NCBI RefSeq assembly: GCF_019424165.1
Contig: NZ_JAHZAA010000039.1
Coordinates: 1 to 24,083, forward strand
DNA: 24,083 nt
From: Desulfovibrio sp.
Lineage (GTDB): Bacteria; Desulfobacterota; Desulfovibrionia; Desulfovibrionales; Desulfovibrionaceae
Direction of reading: 5' to 3'
In this document: one piece after another, positions 14,879-21,125 of the stretch
Position numbering within the stretch: position 1 is the first letter of the stretch
Layout: each line of letters begins with the position of its first letter
The notes under the pieces: generated by a model
What the model was told of the DNA's origin: nothing
Seen by the model: only the letters and a program-made list of their open reading frames with translations
Database searches by the model: none
Program-made: the position numbers and the translations under genes

Positions 14879-16236
14879 GGCTCCCCCGTGCGCACGGCCA
14901 GCAGGCTGTGCTTCTTGGCCTCTGTAATGACTGCTTGCACCAGACGCCCTGTGTGATCAACCCCGGCGGGCAACGGTACATGCACCGGCACTCCGTACGG
15001 GTCACGTCCCTGCCAGCTCGGCTCGGTGCTTTCGCCCGGCTTGGGGCTTGGGCCTTCCATGAGCAGGGTTGTTTTGTCCCGGTTTTCAACCCGTGCCGCC
15101 AGCCAGCGTGCTCCCAGATCGTCCTGAAGGGCCTGAAGCCGCAACAGTCTGTCCTGGGCCACGTCCGGAGCGATTTTATCGGGAAAAAGAGCCGCTCTGG
15201 CTCCAGGCCTGTCGGAATATATGAAAGAAAAGCTGGACATGAAGTTGCATGCACGCATCATGGCAAGCGTAGCCTGAAAATCTTCTTCCGTTTCACCGGG
15301 AAAAGCCACAATCAGGTCAGTGGACAGGGCGAGGTCCGGTCTTGCGGCGCGCAGGTCGTCCACCAGGTGCATAAAGGCCGCACTGTCGTACCGGCGGCGC
15401 ATGCTCTTGAGCACCGCATCTGACCCGGCCTGCAGGGGAAGGTGCAAACGGGGGCACAGCTGAGGCAGTTCCGTGAAAACGGCCACATCTTCCGGTCCCA
15501 TATCCTTGGGGTGCGGTGTCACATAGCGCAGGCGTTCGAGCCCAGGCAGCCCGGCCACCTGGCGTAAAAGCTGCGCAAAGCTTGTGCCGTCGCCGCTTTT
15601 ATCCTGGCCGAAAGCGTTGACGTTTTGGCCCAGAAGGGTGATGTCGCGCGCCCCCCGGTCAAGCACGGCGCGGCACTCATCAAGGATGGCGGCAGCAGAG
15701 CGCGATTTTTGACGCCCACGGGTAAAGGGAACAATACAATATGCGCAAAAATTGTCGCAGCCTTGCATGATGTTGACAAAGGCCACTGGGCCGGAAGCGG
15801 ATTCGGATGTTTCCGGGCCAGCCTCGCGTTCAACATAGTGGCTGGTGAAATCCAGCAATGACAAATGCAGGCCCGGCTCTTCCAGCAGGCGCTCGATTGC
15901 CGCGGGTGCGCCGCTTATGCCGTCGCTGCCCGCCACCAGGCGCACCTGGCTTTCTTTGTTGAAAAACGCTTCACCCAACTGTTGCGCCACGCAGCCTGCC
16001 ACCCCCACCAGCACATTGGGGTTGCCGCCGGTAACCTGGCGAATGCGGCCAAGGGCGCTCATAACCTTTTGCTCCGGTTTTTCACGCACTGAACAGGTAT
16101 TGACCACCACCACCTGGGCATCTTCAAGTGAAGCTTCAACAAAACCGCGAGCTGCAAGGGCACGACCCAGCCACTGGGAGTCATGCACGTTCATCTGGCA
16201 GCCAAACGTAATGATATGGTAAGATTTTTCGATCAT
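14872..16236 (-). CDS. miaB: tRNA-2-methylthio-N6-isopentenyladenosine37 methylthiotransferase
   Basis: MiaB is a radical SAM methylthiotransferase that converts i6A37 to ms2i6A37 in tRNAs reading UNN codons. The 454-residue protein has the N-terminal UPF0004 domain with Cys13 (TFGCQMN), Cys48 (NTCSVRE) and Cys82 (GCVAQQ), which bind the auxiliary [4Fe-4S] cluster. The SAM cluster is Cys160-x3-Cys164-x2-Cys167 (GCDNFCAYCIVPFTRG). GARDITLLGQNVNAFG, LRYVTPHPKDM and LHLPLQAGSD follow, and a TRAM domain forms the last 70 residues. ATG 16236 lies 5 bases after the upstream gene's stop, with no strong Shine-Dalgarno, so coupling is likely. All six cysteines are present, so an active enzyme is expected. 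Confidence 0.96.
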   Translation of the reverse strand: MIEKSYHIITFGCQMNVHDSQWLGRALAARGFVEASLEDAQVVVVNTCSVREKPEQKVMSALGRIRQVTGGNPNVLVGVAGCVAQQLGEAFFNKESQVRLVAGSDGISGAPAAIERLLEEPGLHLSLLDFTSHYVEREAGPETSESASGPVAFVNIMQGCDNFCAYCIVPFTRGRQKSRSAAAILDECRAVLDRGARDITLLGQNVNAFGQDKSGDGTSFAQLLRQVAGLPGLERLRYVTPHPKDMGPEDVAVFTELPQLCPRLHLPLQAGSDAVLKSMRRRYDSAAFMHLVDDLRAARPDLALSTDLIVAFPGETEEDFQATLAMMRACNFMSSFSFIYSDRPGARAALFPDKIAPDVAQDRLLRLQALQDDLGARWLAARVENRDKTTLLMEGPSPKPGESTEPSWQGRDPYGVPVHVPLPAGVDHTGRLVQAVITEAKKHSLLAVRTGEPW

Positions 16237-16241
16237 GGCTG

Positions 16242-16616
16242 CTATTGTTCAATGTCCAGGTCTGCCTCATACATGCCGGCGGCCTCTTCTTCTTCCAGGG
16301 CGGCCACGCGGTCTTCCAGCCAGTCCAGCACGGCGCGCGCGGTATGGTAATTGAGCAGGATGCGACTGTGGATGCAGCGGGTAACTTCACGCGCATCTTC
16401 CTCACCCGGGATCATCTCGTGTCCGATGGAGCCGTCAGCAGCTACAATCTGTTCGGAAAAAGCGGGCAGTGAATCGCTTTCATGATAAAAATTCATTTCT
16501 ATTTCACCCTGGGGATTGATGCCCCCCCATACGCCGTGGGCCGTTTGCAGGCGGGCGTCTTCGTCCATTTTGTACCTGTAGCGGATTTTGGCGGGATGTG
16601 CGTTGGCTTTGTTCAT
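16242..16616 (-). CDS. Small DUF3467-like protein, function unknown
   Basis: This is a 124-residue soluble protein. Its layout resembles the DUF3467 family: an aromatic/strand region (IRYRYKMDEDARLQTAHGVW, GGINPQGEIEMNFYHESD) and then a segment in which a helical L-N-Y-H-T-A-R-A-V-L-D-W-L-E stretch follows ILL. Family membership is by eye and tentative. It is acidic at the C-terminus (EEEEAAGMYEADLDIEQ). ATG 16616 has AAGGAAT about 7 bases upstream. It is the first gene of the miaB operon, 5 bases before miaB. A good promoter lies 45-73 bases upstream. Its function and any link to tRNA modification are unknown. Confidence 0.75.
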   Translation of the reverse strand: MNKANAHPAKIRYRYKMDEDARLQTAHGVWGGINPQGEIEMNFYHESDSLPAFSEQIVAADGSIGHEMIPGEEDAREVTRCIHSRILLNYHTARAVLDWLEDRVAALEEEEAAGMYEADLDIEQ

Positions 16617-16660
16617 ACGGATTCCTTTTCTTCGTTTCATGACGTATGGGGCAAAGGCAT

Positions 16661-16689
16661 ATGATAAAAAAGCTGTCCTGCCAAGTAAA
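16661..16689 (-). promoter_or_regulatory. Candidate promoter of the miaB operon
   Basis: On the minus strand TTTACT (16689-16684, 4/6), a 17-base spacer and TATCAT (16666-16661, 5/6) would start transcription near 16653, giving a 5' leader of about 37 bases before ATG 16616. It lies in a divergent gap, which is where a promoter is expected. Confidence 0.5.
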
Positions 16690-16798
16690 GCCGGGTATGG
16701 CGGTCAGGGGCGCGCAAAGCCGCGAAAAAGACAGACCCGCAGCAGCCTGCATATGGTGGGACGCTTATGTGAAGCCGGCGGTATTTGCGTGCAGGCCC

Positions 16799-16826
16799 TT
16801 GACGATGCCCGTCCCTTGGTTAAACT
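16799..16826 (+). promoter_or_regulatory. Candidate promoter of the 16918 gene
   Basis: TTGACG (16799-16804, 5/6), a 16-base spacer and TAAACT (16821-16826, 4/6) would start transcription near 16833, giving a leader of about 85 bases before GTG 16918. The leader contains GCGGC-GTGTT-GCCGC, a small hairpin upstream of the ribosome site. With the divergent miaB promoter this accounts for the 301-base gap 16617-16917; nothing else is evident there. Confidence 0.35.
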
Positions 16827-16917
16827 ATCAGGCGGGGAGCGCGCACGTCTTGTTGACGGATGTGGGCGTATTGCTTTGGCGGCGTGTTGCCGCGTATTTT
16901 TCTTCCAAGGAGCGCAT

Positions 16918-17514
16918 GTGAGCGAGGTTAACAGTGCGGGCGGCGAGGCCAGTGTAAAGACACACGACATCCAGCCCTATTTTGATATGGAAGGCTTCAT
17001 GGTCATGAGCCAGGAGAAACGCCTCGGGGGAGCGGTGCTGGAGCGCCTGGTCGAGTTGTGGGGCCAGTGGCTGCCGCAACTGAAGGTGTGTGAAATTTCC
17101 ACGGGCAAGATATCGTATCTTGCGGTCTGGCTGCCGGAAGCCATCGAGGTCGATGTGGACGAAGCTTGGGAAAAATCTGCATCTGACGGGTTTATGATCA
17201 ACAATCTCGCCCAGTTTATGTGCATGAGTGCTGTGCAGGCCATGCTGCCTCAGGTAGAGGATGCCGGCTGTGCCCCATCGCCCCGGCCCACGGAAGCCCT
17301 GCGCGCGGCTCTGGAAAAAATGGGGCTTGAATACAGGCCTGGTTCGTCGGTGCTTACGCGCCGCTATGCTGTTGTTACGCACTTTCCTTTTCGCGGCGGC
17401 TGCGAAATCTGTCACCTTCAGTCCGAATGCCCCAAGGGGCAGGGACAGGCTGAAAGCGCCAGTATTCTGCTGCCCGGCTACGAACGCGGCGCGGACGGCG
17501 GAATCAGCCAGTAA
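16918..17514 (+). CDS. Conserved-looking protein of unknown function with CxxC-x5-C motif
   Basis: This 198-residue soluble protein is not recognised. GTG 16918 is chosen because AAGGAG lies 5 bases upstream; an ATG two bases earlier is followed directly by a stop. The frame is open further upstream to 16588, but that part lacks a ribosome site and overlaps the divergent gene. Features seen: PYFDMEGFMVMSQEKRLGG, VLERLVELWGQWLPQ, KISYLAVWLPEAIEVDVDEAW, and a C-terminal cysteine cluster Cys162-x2-Cys165-x5-Cys171 (GGCEICHLQSECPK) that could hold zinc or, with Cys58, an Fe-S cluster. An intrinsic terminator follows at once, so it appears to be a single-gene unit. Confidence 0.75.
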   Translation: MSEVNSAGGEASVKTHDIQPYFDMEGFMVMSQEKRLGGAVLERLVELWGQWLPQLKVCEISTGKISYLAVWLPEAIEVDVDEAWEKSASDGFMINNLAQFMCMSAVQAMLPQVEDAGCAPSPRPTEALRAALEKMGLEYRPGSSVLTRRYAVVTHFPFRGGCEICHLQSECPKGQGQAESASILLPGYERGADGGISQ

Positions 17515-17520
17515 GGTTCG

Positions 17521-17559
17521 GGGGGGGCGGCCTGAGCGGCCGCTTCCCGCATATTTTTT
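17521..17559 (+). terminator. Intrinsic terminator after the 16918 gene
   Basis: GCGGCC (17527-17532) pairs with GGCCGC (17538-17543) around TGAGC. It is flanked by a G-run/CCC extension and followed by a T-run at 17554-17559. The site begins 7 bases after the stop and should end the plus-strand transcript before moaA. The T-run overlaps the stop codon of the minus-strand exported-protein gene. Confidence 0.7.
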
Positions 17560-17848
17560 ACCGTCCCTCCATCACAAGGGTGCGGGTTGCCCCCGCAGTG
17601 GTTCGTACTACCAGTTCCACCGTGCGTGCATTGCGAGAAACGCTTTCCACCAGGCAGGTTTCTGTGGTGTCAGTGTCATAGTTGCGCACATCCACTGTTT
17701 CGCCCGGCGAAGGTACACGGTCGGGGTTTACTTCTACAAGGTCGGTGGAGGCAGCGTCAAAACCATCCCAAGCCCGGATTTCCGGGGGGACACACAGGGA
17801 AAAACTCAGGCTGCCCGCAAGGGCCGCTCCCATAAGCAGGTATTTCAT
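17558..17848 (-). CDS. Small exported protein of unknown function
   Basis: This is a 96-residue protein beginning MKYLLMGAALAGSLSFSLCV, a clear signal peptide: short basic start and a hydrophobic core of about 17 residues. Cleavage may fall after IRA (residue 26). The Cys at residue 19 is not in a good lipobox, since Leu precedes it. The mature part of about 70 residues is polar and strand-rich (VDVRNYDTDTTETCLVESV, then RTVELVVRTTAGATRTLVME), suggesting a small beta fold in the periplasm. No family is recognised. ATG 17848 shares its CATG palindrome with the moaA start. A TTG 12 codons earlier is open but less likely. No good Shine-Dalgarno is seen. Confidence 0.65.
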   Translation of the reverse strand: MKYLLMGAALAGSLSFSLCVPPEIRAWDGFDAASTDLVEVNPDRVPSPGETVDVRNYDTDTTETCLVESVSRNARTVELVVRTTAGATRTLVMEGR

Positions 17849-18941
17849 GCAGGCAGATGTAAATCCATTTCCGCTTCTTGGCAACAGGCATGATGTTGAA
17901 GAAGGCGTGGGGGCAGCTTGCGAGCGGGCAGGTTTTTCTGCTCCTGAGCCTCTGGTGGACGGGCATGGCCGTGTTGTGCGCTATTTACGTCTTTCCGTTA
18001 CGGACCGCTGTAATTTGCGCTGCATGTACTGCTGCAGCAATGCCAGGCAGACCTGTATTCCGCATCCGCAGGTGCTGCGGTATGAGGAAATGGCGCGTAT
18101 GGTCGGCATTATGGCCCGCCTGGGCGTGACCAAGGTGCGTCTGACCGGGGGGGAGCCGTTCGCGCGAAAAGGCTGCGATGGCTTTTTGCATATGCTGCAT
18201 TCGCGTTTTCCGGATATGGACCTGCGCCTTACTACAAACGGAACCTTGCTTGAACCACATATTCCCCTGTTGCGCCAGGTAGGAGTCAAAGTCGTCAATT
18301 TGTCTCTGGACAGCTTTGACCGGGAAACCTTCGCCAAGGTTACGGGGCGTGACATGCAGCCTGCGGTGCTGTCGGCACTGGACAGGCTGCTCTCTGCGGG
18401 CATCAGGGTAAAGGTGAACGCCGTGGCCATGCGGGGCGTTAATGACGGGCAGATGGATGACTTTGTCCACGCGGTACAAACCATGCCCATTGACCTGCGT
18501 TTTATTGAATTTATGCCTATGGGCAGCGGAACACTTTGGAATGCCGGCACGTTCTGGTCGGCTGCGGATATCCGCACTGAAGCGGAGCGCCGGGTACGCC
18601 TTGTCCCCGAAAAAGAAGACAAGGCTGAGGCTGGCCCCGCCCGGATGTTCCGGGTGGAGGGAGGCAAGGGGCGCCTTGGGTTTATCACGGCTGTCAGTTG
18701 CCATTTTTGCGGTTCATGCAATCGGCTGCGCCTCACCAGCGACGGCCATTTGCGCACCTGTCTTTTTGATGACAGGGAGTATGCCTTGCGCTCTCTTTTG
18801 CGGGACCCTGCCATGACAGATGCCGATATTGAGCAGGTCATACGTAAGGCCTGCACCGAAAAACCTGTGGGGGCGGAATTGCTGGCAAACCGCTCCGGAG
18901 ACGAAGTGGCCGCCAGGCAAATGGTAGGCATCGGCGGTTGA
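17847..18941 (+). CDS. moaA: GTP 3',8-cyclase, molybdenum cofactor biosynthesis
   Basis: MoaA is a radical SAM enzyme that rearranges GTP to 3',8-cyclo-dihydro-GTP, the first step of molybdopterin synthesis. The 364-residue form has the N-terminal cluster Cys55-x3-Cys59-x2-Cys62 (RLSVTDRCNLRCMYC), KVRLTGGEPFARKGC, LRLTTNG, VVNLSLDSFD and LRFIEFMPMG. The second cluster is CGSC-x13-C (CGSCNRLRLTSDGHLRTC), and the chain ends with the functional GlyGly tail (VGIGG). ATG 17847 has AGCAGG about 7 bases upstream. It leaves about 35 residues before the core, somewhat long for the family, so GTG 17907 (20 codons later) is an alternative start that would avoid overlap with the divergent gene. No downstream moa gene follows. 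Confidence 0.94.
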   Translation: MQADVNPFPLLGNRHDVEEGVGAACERAGFSAPEPLVDGHGRVVRYLRLSVTDRCNLRCMYCCSNARQTCIPHPQVLRYEEMARMVGIMARLGVTKVRLTGGEPFARKGCDGFLHMLHSRFPDMDLRLTTNGTLLEPHIPLLRQVGVKVVNLSLDSFDRETFAKVTGRDMQPAVLSALDRLLSAGIRVKVNAVAMRGVNDGQMDDFVHAVQTMPIDLRFIEFMPMGSGTLWNAGTFWSAADIRTEAERRVRLVPEKEDKAEAGPARMFRVEGGKGRLGFITAVSCHFCGSCNRLRLTSDGHLRTCLFDDREYALRSLLRDPAMTDADIEQVIRKACTEKPVGAELLANRSGDEVAARQMVGIGG

Positions 18942-19050
18942 CGCCCGGTGGGGCCTATTTGAAAAAACGGGGCATTCGGTTATGCTGGCTGCGGCGTGCG
19001 CACCTGTGGGGCGCGCCGCCGGTATTATCCATCTGACCCGCAAGGAATCC

Positions 19051-19665
19051 ATGATAGCCTATCTTGAAGGCCGCCTGGCCGAAACATGGGGCAACACCTG
19101 CCTGCTCATTACCGAAAGTGGCGTGGGCTATGCAGTGGCCTTGCCCGCGCACACCTTGTGCGGTCTGCCAGGCCGGGGAGAGCACCTCGCCCTGTATACC
19201 TGTCTCGCCGTACGTGAAGACGCGCTTGAGCTTTTCGGTTTTGCCACTTTTGAAGAGCGGCAGACCTTTGAGGTTCTTATATCCATATCCAAGGTGGGGG
19301 CGCGTACCGCGTTGTCCATTCTTTCCATTTACAGGCCCGAAGATCTGCGCCGCATCGTGTTTGAAGAAGATGTGATGGCCCTCACCCGTGTTTCAGGTAT
19401 TGGCAAAAAAACCGCACAACATGTTTTTCTGGAGCTCAAATACAAACTCAAGGTAGACGATGTTCCGCAGGCTGCGGTGCTGGCTTCTGCGGGCGAAAGG
19501 CCCGGATCCGTCTTCAGGGATGTGCTCGATGGCCTTGCCAATCTGGGCTACGCTGAAGATGAGTGCGCCCCGATGGTCAAAAAACTGCTGCATGAAGAAC
19601 CTGATCTGGATGTGACCGGTGCGCTCAGGGCGGCCTTGAAGGCCCTGGCCAGGGGGAGAGCCTGA
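19051..19665 (+). CDS. ruvA: Holliday junction DNA helicase subunit RuvA
   Basis: RuvA binds four-way junctions and loads the RuvB motor for branch migration in recombinational repair. The 204-residue protein starts MIAYLEGRLAETWGN and has the OB-fold N-terminus (GVGYAVALPAH, LALYTCLAVREDALELFGF). Paired helix-hairpin-helix motifs follow (FEVLISISKVGARTALSILS and VMALTRVSGIGKKTAQHVFL), then a C-terminal RuvB-binding domain (FRDVLDGLANLGYAEDEC). ATG 19051 is preceded by AAGGAATCC, a good ribosome site, so the longer frame from 18982 is rejected. Its stop overlaps the ruvB start by one base (TGATG). Confidence 0.97.
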   Translation: MIAYLEGRLAETWGNTCLLITESGVGYAVALPAHTLCGLPGRGEHLALYTCLAVREDALELFGFATFEERQTFEVLISISKVGARTALSILSIYRPEDLRRIVFEEDVMALTRVSGIGKKTAQHVFLELKYKLKVDDVPQAAVLASAGERPGSVFRDVLDGLANLGYAEDECAPMVKKLLHEEPDLDVTGALRAALKALARGRA

Positions 19666-20648
19666 TGGCGGAATCTTGTCAGCCCCAGGGGGCCGTCAAT
19701 ATTGATGAAAGCGTGCGGCCGCGCAGTCTGGAAGATTTTATCGGTCAGGATGACCTGCGGGCCAATCTGCGCGTTTACCTCGACGCTGCCCGTGAGCGCG
19801 GCAAGGCGCTTGACCATACGCTTTTTTACGGCAACCCCGGTTTGGGTAAAACAACGCTTGCCCAGATCATGGCCACGGAGCTTGGCGTAAACCTTGTGTG
19901 CACTTCCGGCCCGGTGCTTGAGCGCAGTGGTGATTTGGCCGCCATTCTTACTAATCTTGGCTGCCACGATATTCTTTTTGTTGATGAAATCCATCGTATG
20001 CCCATCGCGGTTGAAGAAGTGCTGTATCCGGCCATGGAGGATTTCAAGCTTGATCTTGTTATCGGCCAGGGACCAGCAGCCCGCACCGTAAAGATTGATC
20101 TTGAACCCTTTACCCTGGTGGGAGCCACCACACGCATGGGACTTATTTCTTCCCCCCTGCGTGACCGTTTCGGCATTGTGGCACGGCTTGAGTATTACAG
20201 TTCTGCTGATCTGGCTCGCGTTGTGCAACGAACCGCCCGTATCCTCGGCGTGACCATCACGCCTGACGGCGCAGAGGAAATAGGGCGCCGTTCGCGCGGC
20301 ACGCCACGTATTGCCAACCGGCTGCTGCGCCGTGTGCGAGATTTTGCGCTTGTGCACGGTGATGGGCAGGTGAACGGGCATGAGGCTTCCGCTGCGCTCA
20401 AGCGTATGGATGTGGATGAGCACGGCCTGGATCAGATGGACCGTAAATTGCTCGAAGTGCTTATTAAACACTATGACGGTGGCCCTGTGGGCATAAAAAC
20501 GCTGGCGGTCGCCTGCTCTGAAGAAGTGCGTACAATTGAAGATATTTATGAGCCGTATCTTATCCAGTGCGGTTTTCTCAAGCGTACTCCGCGTGGCCGC
20601 ATGGCTACCGCGCGGGCTTACACCCATATGAAACTGCTGCTTTCCTGA
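19665..20648 (+). CDS. ruvB: Holliday junction DNA helicase RuvB (AAA+ motor)
   Basis: RuvB forms the hexameric ATP-driven motor that pulls DNA through RuvA-bound Holliday junctions. The 327-residue protein has RPRSLEDFIGQ at 18-28, Walker A GNPGLGKTT at 56-64, Walker B with DEIH at 107-110, sensor motif LVGATTRMGLISSPLRDRFG and arginine finger region, and a winged-helix C-terminus (GGPVGIKTLAVACSEE, IEDIYEPYLIQCGFLKRTPRGR). The GGGGGAG ribosome site lies inside the ruvA end and the start overlaps ruvA, so the subunits are translationally coupled. ruvC is not next to them. All catalytic motifs are intact. Confidence 0.97.
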   Translation: MAESCQPQGAVNIDESVRPRSLEDFIGQDDLRANLRVYLDAARERGKALDHTLFYGNPGLGKTTLAQIMATELGVNLVCTSGPVLERSGDLAAILTNLGCHDILFVDEIHRMPIAVEEVLYPAMEDFKLDLVIGQGPAARTVKIDLEPFTLVGATTRMGLISSPLRDRFGIVARLEYYSSADLARVVQRTARILGVTITPDGAEEIGRRSRGTPRIANRLLRRVRDFALVHGDGQVNGHEASAALKRMDVDEHGLDQMDRKLLEVLIKHYDGGPVGIKTLAVACSEEVRTIEDIYEPYLIQCGFLKRTPRGRMATARAYTHMKLLLS

Positions 20649-20904
20649 TTCGCAGCCGGAAGCCTCTGCGGGCAGGTCGAATTGTGCGGTTTGCTTCGCG
20701 ACCGTCAGGCCGTTTCATTGTGCTGCGCTCGTCTTTTTGGCAACCAGGCGAGCTGCGCCTCAGAAGCCTGCCCTCCGCGTCATATTCCGGAGAAGCCCCC
20801 CAAAAAAACGGGTCTACGCTGCCGAATATCCGAAGCAGGGAGAAACACGGCAGAGCTGGCTGAAAAAACGCCTGCCATACGCATCCGCCCAAAGTGGTTT
20901 TGCG
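20649..20904. other. 256-base stretch after ruvB without a recognisable gene
   Basis: Frames here read as low-complexity, Arg/Pro/Cys-rich translations without family motifs. Only short imperfect hairpins are seen (AGGCG-AGCTG-CGCCT near 20747; CTCCG...CGGAG near 20780). There is no clear terminator directly after ruvB, so ruvAB transcription may continue to the hairpin at 21061. A structured 3' UTR or small RNA cannot be excluded from sequence alone. Confidence 0.4.
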
Positions 20905-21012
20905 ATGTCCACCTTTACTACCGATTATGTGTTGGTAAAGCAGGGCAGGCTGGCCCAGGCCCTCGTGGTTCTCGAAGAGGCGGGGTATGGCGTTGAGAGG
21001 GTTTCAGGCTGA
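20905..21012 (+). CDS. Possible 36-residue small protein or remnant with ACT-like tail
   Basis: ATG 20905 opens a 36-codon frame reading MSTFTTDYVLVKQGRLAQ and continuing as ALVVLEEAGYGVERVSG. The segment A-L-x-x-L-E-E-A-G-Y-G-V looks protein-like and recalls the end of an ACT-type alpha/beta repeat, in contrast to the frames around it. There is no strong Shine-Dalgarno. A 7-bp hairpin (GGTTTCA-GGC-TGAAACC, 21000-21016) overlaps the stop. It could be a small expressed protein, a fragment of a decayed ACT-domain gene, or chance. Confidence 0.25.
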   Translation: MSTFTTDYVLVKQGRLAQALVVLEEAGYGVERVSG

Positions 21013-21060
21013 AACCGCTTTGAGCGCGACAGATATTATCAGATTATCATAGTGCAATGA

Positions 21061-21113
21061 AAGCCGGAGGGCAGGACATCTCAATATGTTTCCTGCCCTC
21101 CGGCTTCTTTATA
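21061..21113. terminator. Bidirectional terminator between ruvB region and the metal ATPase gene
   Basis: A perfect 16-bp stem pairs 21061-21076 with 21091-21106 (core GCCGGAGGGCAGGA / TCCTGCCCTCCGGC) around a 14-base loop. On the plus strand it is followed by CTTTATATT; on the minus strand by TTTCATT. T-tracts are modest on both sides, but the position between convergent genes and the stem strength make a shared terminator likely. Confidence 0.8.
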
Positions 21114-21125
21114 TTGTTCAATCTG

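Noticed and set aside
16588..16917. In-frame 110-codon extension of the 16918 gene
   Set aside because: It overlaps the 5' end of the divergent gene, has no Shine-Dalgarno and reads as low-complexity sequence, while GTG 16918 has AAGGAG at ideal spacing.
19548..20627. 359-codon open frame on the minus strand opposite ruvB
   Set aside because: It is antisense to an intact ruvB with all AAA+ motifs, and has no ribosome site or recognisable domain of its own.
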